Shown piece after piece: positions 1 through 8,789 of a stretch of 58,050 nucleotides of DNA. The translations under genes and the position numbers were made by a program. The stretch covers positions 1 to 58,050 of the forward strand of contig JALQYJ010000100.1 in NCBI GenBank assembly GCA_023254175.1. Reading direction: 5' to 3'. The notes below the pieces were generated by a model. The model was not told the DNA's origin and made no database searches. It saw only the letters and a list, made by a program, of their open reading frames with translations. Source of the stretch: Runella sp. (GTDB taxonomy: Bacteria; Bacteroidota; Bacteroidia; Cytophagales; Spirosomataceae). Positions within the stretch are counted from its first letter, which is position 1. The number at the start of each line of letters is the position of its first letter.

Positions 1-643
1 CTACGGGAGTATCGTATATACGCGTAAAACCACGTTGGTAACGGCTTTCCACGAAAAGCTTGGCTCCACCCAAATCGAAACTGAGCCCTACGCCCCCTGC
101 TCCACCTAGTTCGAAACGGTTGAAACCACCCAAACCGATGCTCGTGCGGTTGGGTTGCGTACGGAAAAGAATCAAATCGGCACGGCTTACAATTTTGCCA
201 TCGGCAAGGTAGCTAAATGTAGGCCCTGCTACCACGTAAGGTTTTACCCGATTGCCCGCACCGCCAAACTCGTACTGCAACAACAACGGCGCTTGAATGT
301 ACGTAAGGCGCTGCTTGAGCGACCCACCCAAAGGAAGATTCACGCCTACTAAGTCCAACAAGTCGTTGGAAGAAATACCTGCGCCGCTTTGGGTATAGGC
401 AATTTCGGGACGAAACGACAAACCACCCGAGATGGGCACTTGTAAAAATACCCCGCCGTTTCCGCTCACGATGTAATTAAGATTCCCTGTGAAGTTTTCA
501 ACGAAACCACCGTTTCCTGTGGTTTTGGCCAACGATGCTCCGCCACGCGCCCCAATAGACACCTGCGCTTGGGCAGTCACGGCGAGGAACATCAATCCTA
601 CGATAAAAGCAGCATTTGAACGAATAAAAGCGAAATTTTTCAT
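1..643 (-). CDS. outer-membrane beta-barrel protein (PorT-like), 3' part outside the window
   Basis: About 214 residues are visible on the minus strand and the frame is still open at base 1, so the C-terminus is missing. The protein begins with a clear Sec signal peptide (MKNFAFIRSNAAF..., cleavage expected after AQA near residue 26). The mature part has alternating Gly/aromatic/polar strands, for example SIGARGGASLAK and KPYVVAGPTFSYLADGK, as in the outer-membrane beta-barrel (PorT/OMP_b-brl) family of Bacteroidota. Known role of such proteins: small barrels in the outer membrane, often of unknown substrate. In-frame ATGs also occur at 703 and 727, but I chose 643 because the signal peptide begins there. 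No neighbour within the window is clearly co-transcribed. Confidence 0.8.
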   Translation of the reverse strand, partial: MKNFAFIRSNAAFIVGLMFLAVTAQAQVSIGARGGASLAKTTGNGGFVENFTGNLNYIVSGNGGVFLQVPISGGLSFRPEIAYTQSGAGISSNDLLDLVGVNLPLGGSLKQRLTYIQAPLLLQYEFGGAGNRVKPYVVAGPTFSYLADGKIVSRADLILFRTQPNRTSIGLGGFNRFELGGAGGVGLSFDLGGAKLFVESRYQRGFTRIYDTPV

Positions 644-906
644 GGCACTGAAGATGGTTTTGTCAACGATTATTTCCTGATTAACGACCTTTTGACGCTC
701 CATATTTTGGTAAATATCGGCGCGCATCGTTAATGATTGTTAACGGTTACAAATCCGAATTCCTGCCTGAGAACCTAACCAATGGATCAAATCAAGGCTA
801 TCGTGCAAAAAGGCATTGACTCCCAACGAATATCCCGCTATTACATTGAAAGACAGCGCATTAATAATGTGCCCACTCAAGACGTGGTTACTTACCAATG
901 TACTAG
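644..906. other. intergenic stretch, possible short gene remnant
   Basis: There is no convincing gene in this gap between the barrel gene and purM. An open minus-strand stretch of about 56 codons (roughly 906 down to 735) reads like protein (LSGHIINALSFNVIAGYSLG) but has no ATG. A plus-strand ATG at 782 also opens a 53-codon frame that runs into the end of purM. Neither could be assigned to a family, so either could be chance or a gene fragment. Confidence 0.25.
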
Positions 907-2073
907 CTATTCATATACAAACTCCCCAAACTCGCTCTGAACCGTTACTTTTTTGCCTTCGTTGGCTTCCACATAGCCGATGATTTGGGCTTCGATACCA
1001 AACGATTGCGCAATTTCGATGACACGTTGGGCGTGTTCCGATGAAAGATACACTTCGAGGCGATGCCCCATATTAAACACTTTGTACATTTCCTGCCAGC
1101 TCGTTCCACTTTCGGTTTGAATCAACTTGAAGAGCGGAGGAATTGGGAATAGGTTATTTTTAACAACGTGCAGATTCTCTATAAAATGCAATACTTTAGT
1201 TTGGGCGCCACCGCTGCAATGCACCATGCCATGAATGTGCGGACGGAGTTCGTCCAACAACGTTTTGGCAAAAGGGGCGTAGGTACGCGTAGGCGAAAGA
1301 ATTAATTGACCCACGTTGACAGGCGTATTTTCAACGGCATCCGTAAGACGTTTTGAACCACTATATACCAACGAACTGTGGACTTCGGAGTCAAAACTTT
1401 CGGGGTATTTGGGGGCAAGATAAGAGTCTAACACGTCGTGACGGGCGGAAGTAAGTCCATTGCTGCCCATGCCTCCGTTGTAGGTAGTTTCGTAGGAAGC
1501 TTGTCCAAACGATGCCAACCCGACAATCACATCGCCCGCTTGGATGTTATCGTTAGAAATCACGTCCGAACGTTTCATGCGTGCAATTACCGTACTGTTG
1601 ACTGTAATGGTGCGTACTAAGTCGCCTACATCGGCCGTTTCGCCACCCGTGCTATAAATCTCAACACCGTGACTGCGAAGCATTTCCAGTACTTCTTCGG
1701 TACCATTAATGATTTCAGCGATGACCTCCCCAGGGATTTTGTTTTTGTTGCGGTCGATGCTCGACGAGATAAGCATCGGCCCCGTTGCCCCTACGCAAAT
1801 CAGGTCGTCGGTATTCATCACAATCGAGTCTTGCGCTATACCACGCCACACCGACAAGTCACCTGTTTCTTTCCAATACAAATACGCCAGCGAGGTTTTG
1901 GTACCTGCTCCGTCGGCGTGCATGATGGTGCAGTAGTCGGGGTCACCTGCCAAAATATCAGGGACGATTTTACAGAAAGCTTTAGGAAAGAGTCCTTTGT
2001 CCAGCTTAGCAATGGCGCGGTGTACGTCTTCTTTGGAAGCCGACACCCCACGTTGTAGGTAACGTTCTGTCAT
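907..2073 (-). CDS. purM: phosphoribosylformylglycinamidine cyclo-ligase (AIR synthase)
   Basis: This is the 388-residue AIR synthase of de novo purine synthesis. It uses ATP to close formylglycinamidine ribonucleotide to aminoimidazole ribonucleotide in the cytoplasm. Recognisable parts are the N-terminal MTERYLQRGVSASKEDVHRAI, the metal/ATP segment HADGAGTKTSLAY, the NTDDL motif, the Gly-rich STGGETADVGD and, late in the protein, VFNMGHRLEVY. The length and sequence fit the Bacteroidetes-type PurM, longer than the E. coli enzyme. An upstream in-frame start at 2109 would put the start codon in the loop of a perfect palindrome and add unlike residues, so the ATG at 2073 is preferred. It lies alone behind an unrelated oxidoreductase gene. 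Its likely promoter is the box inside the palindrome at 2089-2123. Confidence 0.93.
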   Translation of the reverse strand: MTERYLQRGVSASKEDVHRAIAKLDKGLFPKAFCKIVPDILAGDPDYCTIMHADGAGTKTSLAYLYWKETGDLSVWRGIAQDSIVMNTDDLICVGATGPMLISSSIDRNKNKIPGEVIAEIINGTEEVLEMLRSHGVEIYSTGGETADVGDLVRTITVNSTVIARMKRSDVISNDNIQAGDVIVGLASFGQASYETTYNGGMGSNGLTSARHDVLDSYLAPKYPESFDSEVHSSLVYSGSKRLTDAVENTPVNVGQLILSPTRTYAPFAKTLLDELRPHIHGMVHCSGGAQTKVLHFIENLHVVKNNLFPIPPLFKLIQTESGTSWQEMYKVFNMGHRLEVYLSSEHAQRVIEIAQSFGIEAQIIGYVEANEGKKVTVQSEFGEFVYE

Positions 2074-2088
2074 GGAGTTGAAAAACAA

Positions 2089-2123
2089 AATGAGGCGCAA
2101 AGTTACCAACTTTACGCCTCATT
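2089..2123 (-). promoter_or_regulatory. palindrome containing the purM -7 box (or intergenic terminator)
   Basis: Two arms, AATGAGGCG and CGCCTCATT, enclose a second pair, AAAGTT and AACTTT, with one C/A mismatch and a 3-base loop. On the minus strand the right half of the loop reads TAACTTTG (2098-2105), a perfect TAnnTTTG box about 25 bases before the purM ATG. The arms are flanked by A and T runs, so the same element could terminate transcription from the upstream oxidoreductase. A promoter box within a symmetric sequence is also what an operator would look like. Confidence 0.6.
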
Positions 2124-2142
2124 TTCTAACCGTATTGGGGTT

Positions 2143-3486
2143 TTACGCTTTCGGTAGTTGCCAACCGTTATTGTAATGGGCTTTGATGAGGGCGTTGGCT
2201 TCCGCGTCGTTTTTGAATGTGCCTGTAGTGGCATCCCAATACACTTTTCGCCCTGTTTTGTAGGCAATGTTACCCATGTGGGCATTGATAGCTGCCACAC
2301 TTCCCGTTTCGATACCGCATTTTAGCAGCTTGGGATTGTTGTCTTTAATGGCCTGCACAAAGTTTTTGGTATGTTCGTTGAGGTAATCGCCATTGCGCGC
2401 TTGGTCAGGAATGTCCTCAATTTTATAGACTTTAATGCCGTTTTTGGTTTGGGTTTCGGGGTGCAGCGACCAGCCACCGCGATGCAATACCAATGTGCCG
2501 TTGTTGCCAATAAACGCAATTCCTTCGGTAAGGCCGTAGTTTCCGCCATCGATACCCGTTGCGTGTTCCCAAAGCATATTAAAACCTTCGTATTCATACA
2601 CCGTTTGGAGTGTATCGGGGGTTTCAGAAGCATCGTCGGGGTAGGCGAGTTTTCCACCCGAAGCCATGACGGATTTGGGTGCTTTGGCGTTCATGGCATA
2701 CAGAGCAATGTCGATTTCGTGTACGCCCCAATCGGTCATCAACCCCCCTGCGTAGTCCCAAAACCAGCGGAAATTAAAGTGGAATCGGTTGGGATTGAAA
2801 AGCCGTTTTTTTGCAGGACCCAGCCACATATCGTAATCAACGCCCGCAGGAGGTGCGCTGTCGGGCTTGACGGGGACGGGCTCCATCCAGCCTTGGTACG
2901 CCCATACTTTTACCAAACGAATGTTGCCCAATTTACCCGAACGCACGTATTCGATAGCTTTTTCATAGTGCGAGCCGCTCCGTTGCCACTGCCCTATTTG
3001 AATAATTTTACCCGCGCGTTTGGCCGCAGCGAGCATGATATTACATTCTTCGATGGAATTGGCTAAGGGTTTTTCACAATAAACGTGTTTGCCCGCTGCC
3101 AATGAATCTGTCAAGGCCAAGCAGTGCCAATGATCGGGCGTACCTACAATCACAGCGTCGATGTCCTTGTTTTCGAGCATTTTGCGGTAATCTTTATAAA
3201 GCTGAGGGCGATTACCACGGGCGGTTTGCACATCGGCTGCACGTTGGTCGAGGACACTTTGATCCACGTCGGCCAAGGCCACGCACTCGACCTCGCTCAT
3301 TTGGAGGTGTGAGCGTAAATCTGACCACCCCATGCCTTTACAACCAATCACTCCCAATTGTAATTTATCATTGGCAGAGACTCGTTTGCGTTGACTCGCC
3401 AACAATTCGAGGGGGGTAAATGAGAATAAACTTGCTCCAGTAGCCACCGAAGCCGAACGAATAAAATCTCTGCGGGAGGTTTGCAT
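2143..3486 (-). CDS. Tat-exported Gfo/Idh/MocA-family oxidoreductase
   Basis: A 447-residue NAD(P)-dependent sugar oxidoreductase of the Gfo/Idh/MocA family. The N-terminus is a twin-arginine signal (SRRDFIRSA, residues 4-12), so it should be exported folded with its cofactor. The Rossmann domain follows with GVIGCKGMG (45-53), TPDHWH (116-121) and the family lysine in CEKP (137-140). The C-terminal half holds the substrate domain with the DWGVHEIDIALYA helix carrying the conserved His. Exported members of this family in Bacteroidota act on free or linked sugars; the substrate here cannot be read from sequence. The gene stands alone between purM and a serine hydrolase gene on the same strand. 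Confidence 0.88.
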   Translation of the reverse strand: MQTSRRDFIRSASVATGASLFSFTPLELLASQRKRVSANDKLQLGVIGCKGMGWSDLRSHLQMSEVECVALADVDQSVLDQRAADVQTARGNRPQLYKDYRKMLENKDIDAVIVGTPDHWHCLALTDSLAAGKHVYCEKPLANSIEECNIMLAAAKRAGKIIQIGQWQRSGSHYEKAIEYVRSGKLGNIRLVKVWAYQGWMEPVPVKPDSAPPAGVDYDMWLGPAKKRLFNPNRFHFNFRWFWDYAGGLMTDWGVHEIDIALYAMNAKAPKSVMASGGKLAYPDDASETPDTLQTVYEYEGFNMLWEHATGIDGGNYGLTEGIAFIGNNGTLVLHRGGWSLHPETQTKNGIKVYKIEDIPDQARNGDYLNEHTKNFVQAIKDNNPKLLKCGIETGSVAAINAHMGNIAYKTGRKVYWDATTGTFKNDAEANALIKAHYNNGWQLPKA

Positions 3487-3560
3487 AGGGATTGGGTATG
3501 TTTTTTGCTATAGAAAGAAGGGGGAAGGTATAATCTAATGTTAACTTGTTCATACAGGTA

Positions 3561-5102
3561 TTATTTCCTCACCTCCCCAATATGATACTCCTGAATCAAT
3601 GGTGAACTTTCAGGCGTAAGCGTAAACGATACCCAGAGCGTTGCTTTTTCTCCTTCAATTAGATAGCGACCGCGTAATTGATTTTCGGGAATAATTTCTT
3701 TTACGCTCACAATCTTTCCTGCTTTTTCAAACAAAGCCGATGCTTCTTTTTTGAGGGCTTCCAAAGAATAATCCGCAAAGAAGTTTTCGGCAAATAGTCC
3801 GCTAATTTCGGCATTTTGCCAATTAGGAAGGAGCTGAGTGAGTTGTTGTTGGCGTTGTTTTAGAATGTCGGAGGCGGGTAGCTGACGAGGTTTTAGCTGG
3901 GCACTCACAATGAGCGTATCCAGAATTTGGAGGTTAATCGGGACGGTGGGAGCATAAGTAACATTGGCAAAAGCCACTACCCCAATACCGTACTGAGGCA
4001 AAATGCGCCAGTTACTGCCAAAACCAGGCAAACCACCGCTGTGACCTACGTACTCGCGGCCTTCGCAGTCGCGTAGCCAATTAAGGCCATAACAATAGGC
4101 CGATACCGTAGCGCACGGGCGACCCGTCGCGTATTTGAACTGCGGAGAAAAGCCACTGATGTTCCAAGGCTGGTGCATTTCCCGAATCGAGCTCCGTTTT
4201 AGTGGACCGTTATCGACGTCGTTTTTGGGAGGCCAAGCCGCTAAATGCAGTGCCATGTATTTGCTAAAATCGTCGATAGACGTAATCAGACCACCCATTG
4301 CCCCCCATGCGCCGTCGTGGAGGAGAACTTCCTCTGTCCATTCGCCGTCGCGCCAGCGGTAGCCGTGGGCGAGTTTGTCGGCAGGTACTTCGGCATATTC
4401 CCATTTGGTGTGGGTCATGCCGAGGGGTTGGAAGATGTTCTCGTTGATGAACTGTTGATAGGTTTTTCCCGAAACCTTCTGAATAATATAGCCCAAAAGC
4501 GTAATGCCCAAGTTGCTATATTCGTAAGCGACCCCTGGCGTATTTGAAAAAGCAATGGGGCTTTGAATCAGCTTCAACAACTCTTCATTGGTATCGGCCA
4601 ACTGACGGTCGCCCCAAGGGTTATCTTCGGGAAAACCTGCCGCGTGCGTGAGCAAATGACGAATCGTAATGGCGGGGGCATCCGCCGTAAGCAATTTCGT
4701 ATTCTTCATTTCGGGAATGTACTTGTCGGCGCGTTCGTCCAAATTGAGTTTGCCCGCATCGCGCAATTGCAAAATCGCCATGGTCGTGAAGCTTTTACTC
4801 ATCGACGCAATGCGGAAAAGCGATTGAGTAGTAGCGGGAATTTTTTTGCTAAGGTCGGTATAGCCCGCTGTGCCTGTATGAATCAGTTTTCCATCGACTA
4901 TCACCCCGTAGGTAAACCCTGGGAAATGATTTTTTTCGGCGTATTCTTTGTAAATTTTGTCAACGGTAGGCAATACCGACTCGATTTTCTTCATTCGGTC
5001 GGGGTCGGTGAAAACAGGCGGTTTGTACGATTGAGCGACGACAGACAGTTCACCAAAACAGTAACTCAATAAGAGGAAGCCAAGGAAAGATAGTTTTTTC
5101 AC
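3561..5102 (-). CDS. exported serine beta-lactamase-like hydrolase
   Basis: A 513-residue protein with a Sec signal peptide (first 24 residues, ending VVAQ) and a class C beta-lactamase/D-aminopeptidase fold. The three active-site motifs are all present: SMSK (Ser100, Lys103), YSN (195-197) and HSG (354-356). Such proteins hydrolyse esters or amides, often D-amino-acid peptides, in the periplasm; real beta-lactam resistance is unusual for this broad group. After about residue 400 an extra C-terminal domain of some 110 residues follows, which in relatives is a small beta domain (DUF3471-like). No operon partner is evident. A near-consensus -7 box (TATTTTCG) lies upstream around 5126-5133. Confidence 0.88.
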   Translation of the reverse strand: MKKLSFLGFLLLSYCFGELSVVAQSYKPPVFTDPDRMKKIESVLPTVDKIYKEYAEKNHFPGFTYGVIVDGKLIHTGTAGYTDLSKKIPATTQSLFRIASMSKSFTTMAILQLRDAGKLNLDERADKYIPEMKNTKLLTADAPAITIRHLLTHAAGFPEDNPWGDRQLADTNEELLKLIQSPIAFSNTPGVAYEYSNLGITLLGYIIQKVSGKTYQQFINENIFQPLGMTHTKWEYAEVPADKLAHGYRWRDGEWTEEVLLHDGAWGAMGGLITSIDDFSKYMALHLAAWPPKNDVDNGPLKRSSIREMHQPWNISGFSPQFKYATGRPCATVSAYCYGLNWLRDCEGREYVGHSGGLPGFGSNWRILPQYGIGVVAFANVTYAPTVPINLQILDTLIVSAQLKPRQLPASDILKQRQQQLTQLLPNWQNAEISGLFAENFFADYSLEALKKEASALFEKAGKIVSVKEIIPENQLRGRYLIEGEKATLWVSFTLTPESSPLIQEYHIGEVRK

Positions 5103-5198
5103 AGATTTTCGCGGTTAAGCATCGAAAATAGTGATAACCGCTGAAACTATGCTACGCTTCTACCAATTTTTGTATTTTAATAGCTTTAATCCCCTTTT

Positions 5199-5298
5199 AG
5201 CACACGAATTGAACGGATGTAATGGATTTTTACGGATTAAAATGACAAATTGGGCATGAATCCGTGTCAATCTGTCCAATCCGTGTTTTCCGTGTGCT
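5199..5298. repeat. nested palindromic intergenic element
   Basis: The outer arms AGCACACG (5199-5206) and CGTGTGCT (5291-5298) are perfectly complementary. Inside them lie ACGGATT (5232-5238) and AATCCGT (5259-5265). The interior repeats words such as GGATT and CCGTGT. A similar design of short words in nested inverted order recurs at 50473-50577. It may be a mobile or REP-like non-coding element; no promoter role is evident. Confidence 0.6.
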
Positions 5299-5316
5299 AT
5301 TTATAATCCTAACAAT

Positions 5317-5904
5317 ATGAGACCTTATCTTCTACAAATCATCTTGTGGTTAGCTTATGGGCTGCTGCACAGCGTATTAGCCAGCCACCAAGTCAAGTGT
5401 TTTTTTGAACAAAAATTAGGAAGTACTTTTCGATACTATCGTTTGATGTACAACGGATTGGCATTTATATTGTTGATAGGGCTGTTGTGGTACCAACGTT
5501 TACTCCCCAAAGAACGCCTTTGGCCAGTTGAGTGGTGGGTAGATGGTCTAGCCAGTGCTTTATTTTTGGGGGGCGTACTCATTGCCCTGAAAGCACTGCG
5601 AGGGTACGATTTGCGCGAATTTTTAGGAATCTCGGCCCCTGCTTCATTGGCCACACCTAACGAATTCCGAACGGGTGGGCTACTGCGTTACGTACGGCAT
5701 CCGTTATATACGGGGACAATTTTGGCCGTGTGGGGCCTTTTTTTGCGCGAAGCCACCCTTGAAGCGCTGATTATGGGGGTGTGCGTTACGGTATATATTC
5801 GTATTGGTATCGTCTATGAAGAACGAAAACTTGTGCGTGACTTTGGAGACACCTACGTGGAGTATCGCCGTCGAGTAGCGATGTTGTTTCCAAAATTATT
5901 TTAG
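5317..5904 (+). CDS. isoprenylcysteine carboxyl methyltransferase/NnrU-like membrane protein
   Basis: A 195-residue integral membrane protein with about five hydrophobic segments. The C-terminal part carries the signature of the ICMT/PEMT methyltransferase fold: RYVRHPLYTG (124-133) followed by YEERKLVRDFGDTYVEYRRRV (here split as YEERKLV at 167-173 and the Arg-rich end). In that fold the His and the Glu pair take part in binding S-adenosylmethionine. Family members methylate lipids or prenyl-cysteine-like groups within the membrane. The true substrate in bacteria is generally unknown. It is transcribed alone and converges with the sulfatase gene three bases away. Confidence 0.78.
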   Translation: MRPYLLQIILWLAYGLLHSVLASHQVKCFFEQKLGSTFRYYRLMYNGLAFILLIGLLWYQRLLPKERLWPVEWWVDGLASALFLGGVLIALKALRGYDLREFLGISAPASLATPNEFRTGGLLRYVRHPLYTGTILAVWGLFLREATLEALIMGVCVTVYIRIGIVYEERKLVRDFGDTYVEYRRRVAMLFPKLF

Positions 5905-5907
5905 CCC

Positions 5908-7419
5908 CTACCAACCATTCACCCCTGGCCAAGATGCACTCTGAACATACGGCTGGGGCGTTCCTATGGTGCTACGTCCGTCTTGAATGTATTTGCGGAG
6001 CAAGGCTTTGAGTTGCGTTACTTTTTCGGGATGTTGGGCATAAAGGTTGGTTTTTTCGGCAGGATCGTTTTTCAAATTGTAGAGCTGTACTGTGGGCAAA
6101 CCTTCGTAATCCCTGCCAGGTTTGGGATAACTCCATCCGCCCGAGCCTGCGTCCAAAATCAATTTCCACTCGCCTTGTCGAATGGAAAATAACCCTTCTA
6201 CTGAGTGGTGAACGGTGGCTTCCCGCAAAAGTTTCGTTGGGTTTTTGCCAAACAAAACAGGCCCCAAATCGTAGCTGTCTTCACCCGCATTTTGAGGAAG
6301 CTTTTTGCCCTGAATCCCCGCACAAGTAGCCATAAGATCGGTTAGACAAATTGTTTGGTCTGACGCAGTATTGGGCTTAATATGCCCCGCCCACTTGGCA
6401 ATAAACGGCACCCGATGCCCTCCTTCATAGCTGTCGGCTTTGTAGCCACGAAACCCATTGCTGGCAAAATGCCCCGCTTTTTCCATGAGTTCGGTACCCG
6501 CGTAGGGTGCGCAGCCATTGTCCGACGTAAAAATGATGAGCGTATTTTTGTCCATCCCTTGCTGACGGAGTACTTGTTGGATTTGCCCAACGACATCGTC
6601 TACCATCAGTACAAAATCGCCGTATTCGTTCAGCCCCGATTTGCCTAGATATTGCCCGTTCGGCAAAATGGGCGTGTGTGGTGCGGCAAGTGGCAAGTAC
6701 AGAAAAAAAGGTTGCGCAGACGTACGGTTACGGATGAATTCTACCGATTTTTCAACAAACCGTCCCAAGACTTCCTCGTGCTTAAAATCGGCACCTGTAG
6801 GCCCTTTTCGCCACCATCCGTACTGCGTTTTAGATTCAGTTTCGCGGTCGGGTTGGGCGGTAACACGGCCATTTTCAACATAGACGTAAGGCGGAATGTC
6901 GAGGGAGGCAGGAATGATGTAAGAATAGTCAAAGCCGTAGTAATTGGGCGATTTTTGGACGGGCTGAGAAAAATCAACGGGCACAACGGGGTCGTTTTTG
7001 GGTGCCCAATTGAGTCCCAAATGCCATTTGCCAACGCAGGCAGTTTGGTAGCCGTTTTGTTTTAACAAGGAAGGTACTGTCAGTCGTTTATCTTCAATAA
7101 GTGCCGAGTCGTAGCTCCACGTAACCCCTTTTTTGAGCTTGCTACGCCACGAATACCGCCCTGTCAGAATCCCGTAACGCGTGGGTGTACACACCGCCGA
7201 GCCCGAGTGCGCATCCGTAAAACGCATTCCTTCCGCCGCCAATTGGTCGAGGTGTGGGGTTTTAAACTTAGCGCTTGGGTTAAATGCCGATACGTCGCCT
7301 TGCCCCATGTCATCGGCCAAAATATAGATAATGTTGGGTTGGGTAGCAGGCACTTGCATAAACCATTGGGGTAAAATACCCAGACCAACGACCAAAAACA
7401 AGGCGATTCGGGATTTCAT
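5908..7419 (-). CDS. exported sulfatase (arylsulfatase family)
   Basis: A 503-residue type I sulfatase. It starts with a Sec signal peptide (MKSRIALFLVVGLG), then NIIYILADDMG with the metal-binding Asp36-Asp37, then CTPTR (77-81), in which Cys77 is the residue converted to formylglycine in active enzymes. FTSDNG provides further metal ligands. Because the key residue is Cys, a formylglycine-generating or anaerobic maturase must act on it; none is in the window. Sulfatases of this group remove sulfate from sulfated glycans or small sulfate esters. An in-frame start 16 codons upstream would place residues before the signal peptide, so 7419 is chosen. It is divergent from the SDR gene with 63 bases between them. 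Confidence 0.9.
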   Translation of the reverse strand: MKSRIALFLVVGLGILPQWFMQVPATQPNIIYILADDMGQGDVSAFNPSAKFKTPHLDQLAAEGMRFTDAHSGSAVCTPTRYGILTGRYSWRSKLKKGVTWSYDSALIEDKRLTVPSLLKQNGYQTACVGKWHLGLNWAPKNDPVVPVDFSQPVQKSPNYYGFDYSYIIPASLDIPPYVYVENGRVTAQPDRETESKTQYGWWRKGPTGADFKHEEVLGRFVEKSVEFIRNRTSAQPFFLYLPLAAPHTPILPNGQYLGKSGLNEYGDFVLMVDDVVGQIQQVLRQQGMDKNTLIIFTSDNGCAPYAGTELMEKAGHFASNGFRGYKADSYEGGHRVPFIAKWAGHIKPNTASDQTICLTDLMATCAGIQGKKLPQNAGEDSYDLGPVLFGKNPTKLLREATVHHSVEGLFSIRQGEWKLILDAGSGGWSYPKPGRDYEGLPTVQLYNLKNDPAEKTNLYAQHPEKVTQLKALLRKYIQDGRSTIGTPQPYVQSASWPGVNGW

Positions 7420-7482
7420 TTGCGGGATATGGTGTTGTTGAGAAACGAACAAATAATTAGGATACACAAAAAAGAAAGAATC

Positions 7483-8193
7483 ATGAAAGAAATACTGAGA
7501 ACGGCCTTGATTACGGGAGGAACGAAAGGAATTGGTCTAGGCGTGGCCGAAATGCTCATCAAAGAAGGGTACAAAGTGGCCATAACGGGTCGCAACGCAG
7601 AAACGGTAGAAATGTCAGTAGCACAACTCAATCAATTGCAAGCGGGAGCGGCGTTAGGAATCGTAGCTGATGTAAGAAACTTTGATTCTCAGCAAGAAGC
7701 GGTGAATCAAGTGCTGGAAAAATGGGGACGCCTCGATGTGCTCGTTGCCAACGCAGGGGTCGGGCATTTTGCTCCCATCGAAAAACTGACCCTCGAACAG
7801 TGGCAAGAAACCATTGACATTAACCTAACGGGCGTTTTTTACAGTACCAAAGCGTCGTTGGCTGCTCTTACGGCGTCAAAAGGCTATTTGATTACGATTG
7901 CGAGTTTGGCAGGTACCAACTTTTTTGCCAACGGCTCGGCCTACAATGCCAGCAAATTTGGTTTAGTAGGCTTCACGCAAGCGGTAATGATGGACGTCCG
8001 TAGCGCAGGTATCAAAGCAACGACGATTATGCCAGGTTCGGTAGCGACGCATTTTAATAATCACGAACCTTCCGAAAAAGACGCGTGGAAGATTCAACCC
8101 GAAGACATTGGGCAAATTGTGGTGGATTTGTTGAAAATGAACCCCCGTACGCTGCCAAGTAAAATCGAAGTTCGCCCGACAATGCCAAAATAA
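7483..8193 (+). CDS. SDR-family oxidoreductase
   Basis: A 236-residue classical short-chain dehydrogenase/reductase. It has the cofactor motif TGGTKGIG (11-18), NAG (90-92), the catalytic Ser141, and Tyr154-x-x-x-Lys158 (YNASK). Residues after beta-2 (TGR) suggest NADP use, but this is inference. SDRs of this type reduce ketones or oxidise alcohols in the cytoplasm; the substrate is not identifiable. The frame is open up to 7420, but the ATG at 7483 fits the fold start (MKEILRTALITGG) and leaves an intergenic space for the divergent sulfatase promoter. Confidence 0.88.
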   Translation: MKEILRTALITGGTKGIGLGVAEMLIKEGYKVAITGRNAETVEMSVAQLNQLQAGAALGIVADVRNFDSQQEAVNQVLEKWGRLDVLVANAGVGHFAPIEKLTLEQWQETIDINLTGVFYSTKASLAALTASKGYLITIASLAGTNFFANGSAYNASKFGLVGFTQAVMMDVRSAGIKATTIMPGSVATHFNNHEPSEKDAWKIQPEDIGQIVVDLLKMNPRTLPSKIEVRPTMPK

Positions 8194-8250
8194 AAACGTG
8201 CATCGGGTTACTCATTAAACGTGGCTGAGGTTACCCATAACCTGAGCAGA

Positions 8251-8267
8251 GGGTTGCTCACAATCCC
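8251..8267 (+). repeat. copy A of a GGTTGCTCACAACC-type hairpin
   Basis: GGGTTG and its near complement enclose the loop CTCACA. The same core is seen at 24247-24262, 46934-46949, 47460-47477 and 38291-38308, always between genes. Confidence 0.45.
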
Positions 8268-8292
8268 GTTTACCGAAAACTCCCCACAAACC

Positions 8293-8330
8293 AGCCCAAA
8301 AATGAGGAAAAACTTTCCCGTTTTTGGGCT
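8293..8330. terminator. inverted repeat, likely terminator after the SDR gene
   Basis: AGCCCAAAAA (8293-8302) and TTTTTGGGCT (8321-8330) are perfect 10-base arms, with a partly paired interior. The A and T runs at the inner ends give no classic U-tract after the stem, so it could also be a processed or regulatory hairpin. It lies about 100 bases after the SDR stop. Confidence 0.5.
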
Positions 8331-8353
8331 GATTTACTTTGCAAAAACGTGGA

Positions 8354-8789
8354 ATGAAGTTTTCATTTAGCCTAATTGTAGGGGTAAATTTTTCGAGATT
8401 GACCTGCATATTTCAATACTTAAAAAGAAACAGACACTTGTTCTTAAAACTATTTCGTCGAAAAGCAGACTTCCCCGAGGCAGACTAGCTCTCGGAGTAC
8501 CGCCGAACAGGTAATTTGACCGAGTTGGGCGAACGGCATATAGACATGGTCTTTGCGTTATTTTTCAGACACTTGCGCGATGAAGATGATACAAAAAATG
8601 CCGTCATGCAAGTGTTTGAGCAGTTGATAGAAGCGCTAAAAGTAAGCGAAGTGCTCAACTTCAAAAGCTGGTTGCACAGCGTAACGCGTAATTATTGTTT
8701 GATGCAATTGCGCGCCAAACGCGTGGTAGTGAGTGACGAAGGGTTATTTGAACACGAAGCCAGTGAAAGTTATCTCCAAAACGGAAACC
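8354..8789 (+). pseudogene. decayed ECF sigma factor (sigma-70 family)
   Basis: From an ATG at 8354 the frame reads through FLKLFRRKADFPEAD to an in-frame TAG at 8486-8488. It then continues in the same frame with LSEYRRTGNLTELGERHIDMV, LRDEDDTKNAVMQVFEQLIEA and FKSWLHSVTRNYCLMQLRAK. These are region 2 of an extracytoplasmic-function sigma factor, including the core-binding and -10 recognition helices. The expected region 4 is missing: after EASESYLQNG the frame passes into an unrelated TonB-like segment. An intact relative would be about 190 residues. A premature stop plus loss of the DNA-binding C-terminus make this a dead gene. TTACTTTG at 8335-8342, one base off the promoter consensus, may be its old promoter. 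Confidence 0.75.

Noticed and set aside
2074-2109. Longer purM start at 2109
   Set aside because: The start codon would lie in the loop of the palindrome and the first 12 residues match nothing in PurM.
3561-5102. Antibiotic resistance beta-lactamase
   Set aside because: The three active-site motifs are shared by the wide serine hydrolase/esterase group, and the extra C-terminal domain is not found in resistance enzymes.
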